Of a DNA stretch of 64,000 bases, positions 32,101 through 39,463 are shown in pieces (the stretch's first letter is position 1; every line of letters starts with the position of its first letter). Both the position numbers and the translations under genes were made by a program. The notes under the pieces were generated by a model. It saw nothing but the letters and a program-made list of their open reading frames with translations. It was not told where the DNA came from and did not search any database. The DNA lies in the NCBI RefSeq assembly GCF_038502225.1, contig NW_027195534.1:48501-112500 (forward strand). Direction: 5' to 3'. The DNA is from Cherax quadricarinatus. Taxonomy: Eukaryota > Arthropoda > Malacostraca > Decapoda > Parastacidae.

Positions 32101-32787
32101 TGGTTTGAGAATAAGTTTCCTCCTTCTGTATTTAGCTCCTTGATTGCTGGAGATGTGATCAAGATTGACAGTTGTTAGTCTTGGGAAGTGATCAGATAGA
32201 AGATCATCAACTATGACAGAGTCATGCATCGTATATGATGTATTAAATCCAAGACACAGATCTAGTATGCCACCATATATGTGAGTAGGCTCAGTAGTGC
32301 CCACAATTCGAACATTATCATGCTCATTTAGCAATCTCACTAGTTTAGTTCCATTGGTGTTTGTTATAGACCCACCAATATTCTTATGTCTGGCATTAAA
32401 ATCTCCAAGAATGATGGTAGGTTCACTATTGATGCGATCTGGTAAAGCATCAGGTCGAAGCTGGTTTGCTGGGGCATAGAGATTAAAAATGTTTATGGAA
32501 AAATCGCCTGCATATACTTTGACACCATGATACTGCATGTTAACTCGACTCTGCAAGGAAAGGAGTGAATGTGGCAAGCTCTTTCTGACATACATCACAC
32601 AACAGTTGGTTGACCTTAGGTTATAAGCTGCATATCCAGGCAAGTTTGGTGGAGGTGCTCCATCTTTCAATCTACATTCCTGCAAACAGATGACATCAAT
32701 ATTCTTGGTTGCACTAATATGATGTAAGTCAGGCAACCGCTTCCTGATGGAAGCAATGTTCCATGAAAAGATTTGTAATGTATCCAT
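29113..32787 (-). CDS. R element ORF2: endonuclease, reverse transcriptase, RNase H
   Basis: An uninterrupted 1224-residue frame from ATG at 32785-32787. Residues 1-205 form an APE-type endonuclease with SWN (N10), LQE (E37), LGDFN (127-131) and LSDH (197-200). The RT spans about 445-720: FRPISLTSC (502-510), FLDLKSAFD (563-571), GTPQGGVLSP (621-630) and catalytic YADD (655-658). RNase H lies at about 938-1068: YTDGS, TELFAILMAL, ITDSMSS, WIPSHIG and a final D in KVDMLA. A CCHC-type motif, CKLCDQAYGHSLEHYVLNC, follows at about 1163. All key residues are present, so the protein could be active. It nicks DNA, copies element RNA into the nick and degrades RNA in the hybrid. Start choice: first ATG, nine codons before the endonuclease Asn. 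Confidence 0.95.
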   Translation of the reverse strand: MDTLQIFSWNIASIRKRLPDLHHISATKNIDVICLQECRLKDGAPPPNLPGYAAYNLRSTNCCVMYVRKSLPHSLLSLQSRVNMQYHGVKVYAGDFSINIFNLYAPANQLRPDALPDRINSEPTIILGDFNARHKNIGGSITNTNGTKLVRLLNEHDNVRIVGTTEPTHIYGGILDLCLGFNTSYTMHDSVIVDDLLSDHFPRLTTVNLDHISSNQGAKYRRRKLILKPEHRDNFINHLDQWYKNYEPIGTQKFNDDLITTIESVLTDQVGRNRKQRPSTINNNKNQCKYYNDPQLRNLTHAARRIGKAYRECRTPDLLRMFQAALTNARNRKEELRQQEWEQFVSGLNRSTPLSLAWKGINKITRKKTGNVAHPFPLEKANDLIKDWSKTSRHESLPSHIRKNLESTSEEMLKLINFMSQNIDESDCLFTEYELDNALTKGRSTAPGEDGITYDILRTLRHVPDNPLLALYNLSYIEGVLPTSWTNSLIVPIPKPQQPDTFRPISLTSCLCKTFERMMLNRLYYRIRDQLSPYLYGFMKGKSVQNCISTFLTAHTSTSFTTFLDLKSAFDIANRTVILHELAKMNIGGSLLCWIIGYLSNRVSSVLYQGFRSDSKEMSLGTPQGGVLSPMLFNILINALLNTLPASPKHIAISYADDIMIHTTGHKKMNTILNEVQAICNRLGLIISSSKTKILTSKRHPPPIYLQGEIISYVKTYRYLGVDVPFNKSTIPQLNKKCKARLNALKAVAGYNPNYGANVRIVRMMYIAYVRSLIDYAAPMLILARESSLRPLELMQNEALRIILGCPRSTKVLNMRKELGISSISDRIVEINTVLGIRMLRNEPDTVTVNLTKCLEVNTHRSKWIVKTCNCIKFYNLHELYHCRQQEHFTPPWKMCSFNITYLQVPPKKLIASNPFLKSLVRATAQEEISHLAGSNKLSQVIYTDGSKQESSGRAASALVATSLVKNDNKFVELGIRINNWASTLQTELFAILMALKLTYDTELDSIIITDSMSSLKALDSYNDSNNMLIGEARYRYSKIRDKGINVQLLWIPSHIGLLLHDKVDMLAMKSIQKENVEYNFGITVSSIRNNIRREVNNENDCYRNAVRSLSRSITHYDNMNVDKYVYGATCNVNRLTDVVVARLRLGYKYFWQFGRHTDDDQTKCKLCDQAYGHSLEHYVLNCPLIEEYRDRQYNNLCDMSRYLINENKIPDILSKFPKFACNR

Positions 32788-32832
32788 TGTAGTGAGTTAT
32801 TACAATCTCTTGCTCATAAGATGGTAAAACTA

Positions 32833-33475
32833 TTATGCTTTGACTACAGTGTGCAGATACTTAAGAGCAAATAGCATAGTTTGTACGTCTTTATCTTCAG
32901 GACCTTTATTTTTAAGCATTTTTCGGCATTTTGGCAGCCAGTGATAAGGCAAGTCTTGAAGGCAAGAGTTATGGGCTTCTTTCTCACAAATTGCTGGAAG
33001 CTGAACGGAGATTGCTGCCCTTTTGACATCATCACCATGCTCAAGAGCATCATCCTGATTACATATATTTATTAAACTTGTCAGGATCTGTTCAAGATGC
33101 TCAATTTTTTCTGGAAAGTTGTTATAATATGAGGAAGGTCTAATGAATCCAATGCCTCTCCGGAGGATGGCACTTCTGGGTTAGTGCTTTCTTTAACACC
33201 TGTCACCTTAACAGGTACCATGGTTACATTAGTGTTCTCTGTTTCATCATTCATTGCAGGTAGGTCCTGTGCATCTGACTCATCTCCAATTTCCAGGGAG
33301 GTTACCTGTGTGGTGTCCGTCTGACTGTGACTTGTGTGTATTGGGAGAAATGACAAACTCATCCCCATATTCAGGTGTAGCCATAGGTATCTGTAGTGGC
33401 AGACCAGTAGTTCCATATGTGCTAGCAGGGATGGCTAGCTCCTCCACAGCTGGTGTGTGTGATGGCATTCTGGTA
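32833..33475 (-). pseudogene. R element second accessory ORF, frameshifted
   Basis: Between the chimeric ORF and ORF2. Three overlapping frames together read as one protein: KVCKNPHLTAKDSGDT..., then SLEIGDESDAQDLPAMNDET..., then, after a slip at an A6 run near 33105, KIEHLEQILTSLINICNQDD to a TAA at 32833-32835. The last part is acidic and heptad-like. Its end (QDLPYHWLPKCRKMLKNKG, LFALKYLHTVVKA) resembles the end of the intact accessory ORF at 34282-35088 (KQRLPRGLINGSALRRLM, LFSKFFHFAEKL) in spacing and hydrophobic pattern. At least two frameshifts. Function unknown. Confidence 0.6.
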
Positions 33476-34282
33476 TCACCAGAATCCTTTGCAGTGAGGT
33501 GGGGGTTCTTGCACACTTTGCAGAGGTTCAGTCTCAGATCTGGCTGTGGTAGACTGGATGGCCCCATCCTCAGTTACCATTAAAGGACTGTTATCAGGTT
33601 TACATCGAAGGTTGTTTGGATTCTGACTGCAGTCCTTGTGGGAGACTGTAACCCCAACTTCTTTACAGTTAATACACTTAAATTTTCGGCTGTCAGGGCC
33701 TACTGTGCATTCTCTAGTGGAATGTTTCCCAGCACACTTACCACACCAAGAATGTAGTATTCCACAGTCTACTGCAACATGGCCATAGTGCTGGCATTTG
33801 TAACACCTACGTTTAGGGGGTAGGTACACTTCGATGTTTAGGAAACGTAAACCATGCACCCAGATATTCCGGGGGAGGGGCACAGGACCCACCCAACTGG
33901 CAATAATTTGGGATTTTCCTTTAAGTCTTTTAGGCTTGATGATATGCTCACTTAGAGTCAGATGGGATGGGTCCATGCAGAGAGGGTATCCAAAGATTAT
34001 GATACTGACCCATTTTTGAAAGTGGTGAGTGTCTGATGGAGGTCGGAGCAGCTTAATATCCCCATAAGGTGTACTAAGTAGATCATTAATCAGCTCTTTA
34101 TTCTGTTCCACAAACACAAAGTTGTGTGTGTTTTTCCTAAATTGGATCCTTGAGTTAGGATCTTGTAGACACACAATATCAATGGATTCAGTGGTTACTT
34201 TATGATGCAGGTCAGAAAATCTTTTTCTAAGTGACGCAATATTCCAACTTAAAATGGATAGTTTATACGAGTTTGGTTCCAT
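33476..34282 (-). CDS. Chimeric ORF: start of an R-type ORF2 fused to a gag-like ORF1 zinc-knuckle region
   Basis: A 268-codon frame. Residues 1-40 (LSILSWNIASLRKRFSDLHH, then DIVCLQD) are the first endonuclease strand of an R-type ORF2, including the Asn of SWN. At CLQD the sequence switches to an ORF1-type protein. RIQFRKNTHNFVFV aligns with RIRFRHDEDNYVFV of the ORF1 at 35104-35961, followed by zinc knuckles CYKCQHYGHVAVDC, CGKCAGKHSTREC and CINCKEVGVTVSHKDC. The catalytic Glu of the endonuclease is replaced by Asp at the join. Its ATG overlaps the TAA of the accessory ORF upstream. Open, but almost certainly a recombination product rather than a designed gene. Confidence 0.85.
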   Translation of the reverse strand: MEPNSYKLSILSWNIASLRKRFSDLHHKVTTESIDIVCLQDPNSRIQFRKNTHNFVFVEQNKELINDLLSTPYGDIKLLRPPSDTHHFQKWVSIIIFGYPLCMDPSHLTLSEHIIKPKRLKGKSQIIASWVGPVPLPRNIWVHGLRFLNIEVYLPPKRRCYKCQHYGHVAVDCGILHSWCGKCAGKHSTRECTVGPDSRKFKCINCKEVGVTVSHKDCSQNPNNLRCKPDNSPLMVTEDGAIQSTTARSETEPLQSVQEPPPHCKGFW

Positions 34283-35088
34283 TATAAAAGTCCAGGGATA
34301 GAATTCAATTTCTCAGCAAAATGAAAAAACTTACTAAATAACAAACAGACATAATCAATATCAATATCATCAGTATTATCCTTATCCATGAGTCTCCTAA
34401 GTGCACTTCCATTAATGAGACCTCTTGGGAGTCTTTGTTTATAGAGGGCATGGCGCTCTTTGTCTGTGAATGTATGGAAGGTGACACTATCCCTCGCACT
34501 CAACTCTCCGCTTTTATTACACTCATCACTATCATCACATGTATCACTTCCCTCATCATTATGACCAGTGATACATACACCATTATCAACAACCGGGTCA
34601 TCTCCACACTCAGTATCTATCAATACATTACACTCATCAGGTTGACTATCATGATGGTCTTCACTGCCCTTATCATCTTCACTCTGATTGTAAACACCAC
34701 TATCAGATTCATCATTTTTATAATTATTAACACCACTGCAATCATCAGTTTGTTCATCATCACCACACTCATTTTCATAATGGCTGACAATCTGTGGGTT
34801 GATGTACTCATTTGCAACCTCTGTAAGTTTTTCCTCGTGGTGCTCAAGTTGTTGTTTCAAACACCATTGTTGCTTCTCCAGTACTGTTATGCGCAGCTGC
34901 ATGTTGTGTACCACCCGAACAAGACTAGCTTCATCTGGAGGTATGAAGTCCCGGTCAGCTGAGCCTGGTGGCTGACTGACAGCTGACTCAGCCAGACAGG
35001 TGGTGTCAACACCAGCAGCAGTACTAGTGTTGATAGCAGACGTGATCGTGCTCTGTTGATGTACTCCCAGAATGACTCCCTCAACCAT
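34282..35088 (-). CDS. R element accessory ORF: acidic, coiled-coil protein of unknown role
   Basis: A 268-residue frame 15 bp downstream of the ORF1 stop, ending in TAA that overlaps the next ATG (TAATG). Residues about 58-95 (MQLRITVLEKQQWCLKQQLE then HHEEKL) are heptad-like and probably a coiled coil. The middle (about 100-205) is strongly acidic, rich in Asp/Glu/Asn with many Cys (CGDDEQTDDCSG, ECGDDPVVD, SDTCDDSDEC). The C-terminus is hydrophobic (DIDIDYVCLLFSKFFHFAEK). No catalytic or zinc motif is recognised. Position between gag-like ORF1 and ORF2 suggests a structural or regulatory role in the retrotransposition particle. That is inference. Confidence 0.85.
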   Translation of the reverse strand: MVEGVILGVHQQSTITSAINTSTAAGVDTTCLAESAVSQPPGSADRDFIPPDEASLVRVVHNMQLRITVLEKQQWCLKQQLEHHEEKLTEVANEYINPQIVSHYENECGDDEQTDDCSGVNNYKNDESDSGVYNQSEDDKGSEDHHDSQPDECNVLIDTECGDDPVVDNGVCITGHNDEGSDTCDDSDECNKSGELSARDSVTFHTFTDKERHALYKQRLPRGLINGSALRRLMDKDNTDDIDIDYVCLLFSKFFHFAEKLNSIPGLL

Positions 35089-35103
35089 ATTGTCTGAAAT
35101 CAG

Positions 35104-35961
35104 TCATGGGTCAGTATTCAGACATGAAGTATCTGGTAGGCCTACTGCCTCATCATTGGGGGTGATGGGTGAGGCGGGAGCCCTGCGGCTGGCGATGTGA
35201 GCAGCTTTCGCTCTGCAGCCAGCATGAGCAGCTGTGACTCCTGGAGTATCACAATTGATACATTGTAATGCAACGGTCTGGTGTTTCTTGATCATATCAT
35301 AGCACTGGTGAGAAGGATGGGCCTTGGCACACACTGCACACCAGTGTGACTTAAATGGGCATTGCCAAGCAACGTGACCCCAGCGCTGACACTTGTAGCA
35401 TCTACGGTGAGGTGGTTTGTACAAAGCTATTTTGTAACTCCTGTTAAGAGCTGCACGAGAGTAGATATATGATGGTGGAGTCCCTTGGCCAATCCACTCA
35501 GCCAATATCAGATCATTTGGAAGTCGACGAGGGTTTGCAACTTGATCTGACAACAGGAATTTAGGATCCATGTACTTATTGACATTGTGGATAACAATAA
35601 GCACTTTAGGTGATCTTGGTGGGGCAGCTTGGAGTTGAATGTTAGCATATTTATGAGTAAGAAGTTTTTCTATGAATGTTGGGTCGTTAGTAACAAAAAC
35701 GTAATTATCCTCGTCATGACGAAAGCGAATCCGAAGGTTTTCCTCTGGGTTGTCTAATGAAGCTTCGTAAAACCATCTAAACTTGACCTCAAACTCAGTG
35801 TTAGCAGGGAAATCAAGCCTAACCGTTCTGCGATGGTTGTTGTTGCTCTCGTTGTTTCTTGCAGCAAGCCTCCTTTGAAATCCTCTTTCTTTTTTCAAAG
35901 CTCCCTTACTTCTAAAACGTACGAATTCGCCTTCACCATCATTTACTTCGTTCACATCCAT
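35104..35961 (-). CDS. R element ORF1: gag-like nucleic-acid-binding protein with zinc knuckles
   Basis: A 285-residue frame from ATG at 35959-35961. The basic N-terminus (RFRSKGALKKERGFQRRLAA) is followed by an RRM-like fold region (FRWFYEASLDNPEENLRIRF, LLTHKYANIQLQAA, VLIVIHNVNKYMDP). Then come three Cys/His motifs: CYKCQRWGHVAWQC (C-x2-C-x4-H-x4-C), CAVCAKAHPSHQC, and CINCDTPGVTAAHAGC. This order is typical of I/Jockey-superfamily ORF1 proteins, which coat element RNA in the cytoplasm and act as chaperones at the target. The frame looks intact. The next ORF starts 15 bp after its TGA. Confidence 0.92.
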   Translation of the reverse strand: MDVNEVNDGEGEFVRFRSKGALKKERGFQRRLAARNNESNNNHRRTVRLDFPANTEFEVKFRWFYEASLDNPEENLRIRFRHDEDNYVFVTNDPTFIEKLLTHKYANIQLQAAPPRSPKVLIVIHNVNKYMDPKFLLSDQVANPRRLPNDLILAEWIGQGTPPSYIYSRAALNRSYKIALYKPPHRRCYKCQRWGHVAWQCPFKSHWCAVCAKAHPSHQCYDMIKKHQTVALQCINCDTPGVTAAHAGCRAKAAHIASRRAPASPITPNDEAVGLPDTSCLNTDP

Positions 35962-37260
35962 AGGTCACTTCTAGTTCAGCTGCTTGAGGTGGAAGAGTTA
36001 GTCTGTTACTTATGGGTCAGCGAAACCGTCTTTATTCCATAAGAGATAAGGGACAAGGAAGGGATATTCACCTCGCTAGACACAGGCAATATGGGTGTAG
36101 TGGCCTGCGGGTCGCAGTGCGATTTTCAAGGTCATTCACTGGGCCCACAGTCGTCTCGAGAGTTACCAACACGTACTACTTGTTAATTACTCCAAACCTG
36201 CAGCACTTAACACATCTAGCACACGTGTCTTGGAATGACAGACAAATTTTCACTACCTAAGAACTAATTCTCACAACACCGAAGGTACGGCCAGAACACT
36301 GTAGAACGTTCACAAAGGCATTCTGGGATTCAGAACAGATGTAGCTGCAGTGTAACTTGGCCTTCACTGGCTGGCTTGGAGCGCTGTTTAGCCTGGATCA
36401 GTTAAACTCGCCCTTATCCCACATGTAGATAATGGCGACGAGTTAAGGGATACCGGTGAATAGGAAAGTAGAGGAAGGGACATTCACCTCACTAGACACA
36501 TGTAGTATGGGTGTTTACCTGGAGAGAGTTCCGGGGGTCAACGCCCCCGCGGCCCGGTCTGTGACCAGGCCTCCTGGTGGATCAGAGCCTGATCAACCAG
36601 GCTGTTGCTGCTGGCTGCACGCAAACCAACGTACGAGCCACAGCCCGGCTGATCAGGAACTGACTTTAGGTGCTTATCCAGTGCCAGCTTGAAGACTGCC
36701 AGGGGTCTGTTGGTAATCCCCCTTATGTGTGCTGGGAGGCAGTTGAACAGTCTCGGGCCCCTGACACTTATTGTATGGTCTCTTAACGTGCTAGTGACAC
36801 CCCTGCTTTTCATTGGGGGGATGGTGCATCGTCTGCCAAGTCTTTTGCTTTCGTAGTGAGTGATTTTCGTGTGCAAGTTCGGTACTAGTCCCTCTAGGAT
36901 TTTCCAGGTGTATATAATCATGTATCTCTCCCTCCTGCGTTCCAGGGAATACAGGTTTAGGAACCTCAAGCGCTCCCAGTAATTGAGGTGTTTTATCTCC
37001 GTTATGCGCGCCGTGAAAGTTCTCTGTACATTTTCTAGGTCGGCAATTTCACCTGCCTTGAAAGGTGCTGTTAGTGTGCAGCAATATTCCAGCCTAGATA
37101 GAACAAGTGACCTGAAGAGTGTCATCATGGGCTTGGCCTCCCTAGTTTTGAAGGTTCTCATTATCCATCCTGGCATGCGGGTCTTATAGTGCCATTTTCA
37201 AGGTCACCCAGCAGGCCAGACATTCCTCACTCATTTTAAGCCTACGTAGGTATTGATGGT
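35962..37260 (-). promoter_or_regulatory. R element 5' region with tandem 5' UTR-like units
   Basis: GGGATATTCACCTCGCTAGA...ATATGGGTG then GATTTTCAAGGTCA (36060-36135) recurs as GGGACATTCACCTCACTAGA...GTATGGGTG (36477-36512), then CATTTTCAAGGTCA (37192-37205) after the inserted P fragment. Two diverged tandem 5' UTR monomers are the simplest reading; tandem 5' monomers act as internal promoters in some LINEs. No promoter motif is identified directly. Confidence 0.55.
36512..37176 (-). pseudogene. P-family LINE, 5'-truncated copy
   Basis: Minus-strand frame 37176-36538 (212 codons) covers the C-terminal third of P ORF2: LVLSRLEYCCTLTAPFKAGE, RTFTARITEIKHLNYWERLR, CLPAHIRGITNRPLAVFKLA, ending GPRGR. 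The 3' tail with TCCGGGGGTCAACGCCCCCG and TTTACCTGG ends at 36512. It interrupts the second 5' UTR-like unit of the R element. The RT domain is lost by 5' truncation. Confidence 0.9.
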
Positions 37261-37330
37261 AGCACAATATCCTAAGTCAGTGTAATCCACTCGTGCAAAT
37301 AGTTACAACAAATCTCTCTCTCTCTCTCTC
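37261..37330. repeat. Short spacer with (CT)n
   Basis: CT repeat at about 37312-37330, directly abutting the next R fragment. Confidence 0.8.
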
Positions 37331-39370
37331 CCAAACTGCCAGAAGTACTTGTAACCAAGCCTAAGCCTGGCCACTACAACATTAGCCAGTCTGTCCACAT
37401 TGCAAGTTGCTCCATAAACATACTTATCTACGTTCATGTTATCATAGTGGGTTATAGATCTACTCAAGTTTCTAACTGCATTCCTATAACAATCATTTTC
37501 ATTATTTACTTCTCTCCTAATATTATACCAAAGTTATATTCAACATTCTCCTTCTGGGTACTCTTCTTGGCTAACATATCAACTTTATCATGAAGGAGTA
37601 ATCCAATGTGTGATGGGATCCATAGCAATTGTTCATTAATTCCTTTGTCCCTAATTTTTGAGTATCTATACCTGGCTTCTCCAATGAGCATGTTGTTGGA
37701 GTCATTATATGAGTCAATAGCCTTCAGTGATGACATAGAATCAGTAATGATGATAGAGTCAAGCTCAGTGTCATAGGTTAGCTTTAGCGCCATTAGGATT
37801 GCAAACAATTCAGTTTGCAGTGTAGACGCCCAGTTGTTAATTCTTATGCCTAACTCAACAAATTTATTATCGTTCTTAACTAGGGAGGTGGCAACAAGAG
37901 CAGATGCAGCCCTGCCAGAAGACTCCTGTTTAGATCCATCAGTGTATATAACTTGTGATAACTTGTTACTACCAGCTAGGTGAGAAATTTCTTCTTGAGC
38001 AGTTGCTCTAACAAGAGATTTAAGGAAGGGATTACTAGCAATGAGCTTCTTGGAAGGGACTTGTAGGTATGTGATATTAAATGAATACATCTTCCACGGA
38101 GGGGTGAAATGCTCTTGTTGCCTACAGTGATACAGTTCATGCAGGTTATAAAACTTAATGCAATTGCACGTTTTCACAATCAATTTAGATCTGTGTGTAT
38201 TTACCTCTAGACACTTGGTAAGATTCATTGTGACAGTGTCTGGTTCGTTTCTCAACATTCTAATACCGAGTACAGTGTTAATCTCAACAATCCTATCAAT
38301 GATACTAGAAATACCAAACTCCTTCCTCATGTTAAGAACTTTTGTAGATCTGGGACAGCCAAGAATAATCCTGAGAGCTTCATTTTGCATTAACTCCAAG
38401 GGTCGGAGAGAACTTACTCTAGCTAATATCAACATGGGAGCAGCATAATCAATTAAGGACCTAACACAGGCTATGTACATCATTCTCACGATTCTCACAT
38501 TAGCACCATAGTTGGGATTGTAGCCAGCAACAGCTTTGAGAGCATTTAGCCTAGCTTTGCATTTCTTGTTTAGTTGTGGTATAGTGGATTTGTTAAAGGG
38601 TACATCTACACCAAGATATCTGTAAGTTTTAACGTATCTAATGATTTCACCCTGCAGATAGATGGGTGGGGAATGTCGTTTGCTTGTTAATATCTTAGTT
38701 TTAGAGGAAGATATTATGAGGCCTAGTCGATTACAAATTGCTTGAACTTCATTAAGAATGATGCTCATCTTCTTATGCCCTGTTGTACGGCTCATGATGT
38801 CATCAGCATAGCTTATAGCTGTATGTTTAGGTGAGGCAGGTAGAACATTTAGGAGAGCATTAATCAGAATATTAAATAGCATGGGACTAAGAACTCCTCC
38901 CTGCTGTGTACCTAAACACATTTCTTTAGACTCACTTCTAAAGCCTTTTTTTTTTTTTTTTTATTCACCGGTATTCTCCCGGCCCGGGTCTTTTCCAAGT
39001 AGTGGTGACCCGGCCTTGGCTCCCTGTCTGGGGAGTGTCTCGAGACTTAAGTCTCCCATGGGAGGAGGGACAAGTACCTCCTCATCTTTGGGACCAAGTG
39101 TCCCCAGGCCTAGCCACATTCCCCGCCCTCCCGGGGCTCGTAGGGAGAAGCTAGGCCTCTGGTCTGCCATCTACCCCGCCTCGAAGGGGCTCGTGGGGAT
39201 GGCAGCCGTATGAGCTGCAGATGGTAGCAAGCTCAGGCCTTGATAAAGGACAGAGGATACTCTATTTGACAAGTATCCTATTATCCAGCAGAGTAAGCTA
39301 CCGCCAATATTCATTTTGGCTAGATTATGTAGCATAATGGTTCTGTTCGCGATATCAAATGCAGATTTTT
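37331..39370 (-). pseudogene. R-family ORF2 fragment (RT to RNase H), interrupted
   Basis: Minus-strand frame 38921-37506 (471 codons) with ISYADDIM, QVIYTDGSKQESSG, TELFAILMAL and WIPSHIG. The RT motif reads GTQQGG instead of GTPQGG. A deletion near 37530 removes part of VSSIRNN, and the 3' end is cut at the CT repeat. A poly(T)-headed insertion at 38947-39237 splits the RT region, which resumes at 39238-39370. More diverged from 29113-32787 than the copy at 39464. Confidence 0.9.
38947..39237 (-). mobile_element. S4: poly(A)-tailed short retroelement, about 290 bp
   Basis: Inserted in R ORF2 sequence where intact copies read AAGCCTTGGTAAAGG. A 20-base T run at 38947 (a poly(A) tail on minus) is followed by ATTCACCGGTATTCTCCCGG and a GC-rich body to 39237. 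GCCTT flanks both sides and may be a short target duplication. No pol III boxes are obvious and no ORF is supported. Confidence 0.75.
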
Positions 39371-39463
39371 AGATTTTGAGAGCTAGGCTGCAAGCGTGGG
39401 ATAGTCAGCGTGCCTCGTTGTGCTCCGGGTTTTCTCTTGTTTTCACGGTCGCTCTTACGTGCT
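39371..39463. other. Pre-insertion sequence between inverted R copies
   Basis: About 93 bp with no similarity to R. It ends in CTTACGTGCT, which is repeated at 41371-41380. Confidence 0.6.

Larger units (their letters stand above)
28949..36260 (-). mobile_element. R element: multi-ORF non-LTR retrotransposon, chimeric
   Basis: A minus-strand LINE about 7.3 kb long: 5' UTR, gag-like ORF1, acidic accessory ORF, a chimeric ORF, a decayed second accessory ORF, ORF2 (endonuclease, RT, RNase H, zinc motif), and a 3' UTR ending in AAATCT-like repeats at 28949-28960. Gag knuckles plus RNase H place it in the I/Jockey superfamily. The order ORF1, accessory, ORF2-start, ORF1', accessory', ORF2 shows that parts of two related elements are joined. 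The same 3' UTR ends the copy at 39464-41370. Confidence 0.88.

Noticed and set aside
28949..36260. LTR retrotransposon or retrovirus-like gag-pol
   Set aside because: No LTRs, protease or integrase; an APE endonuclease and a simple-repeat 3' end show a non-LTR element.
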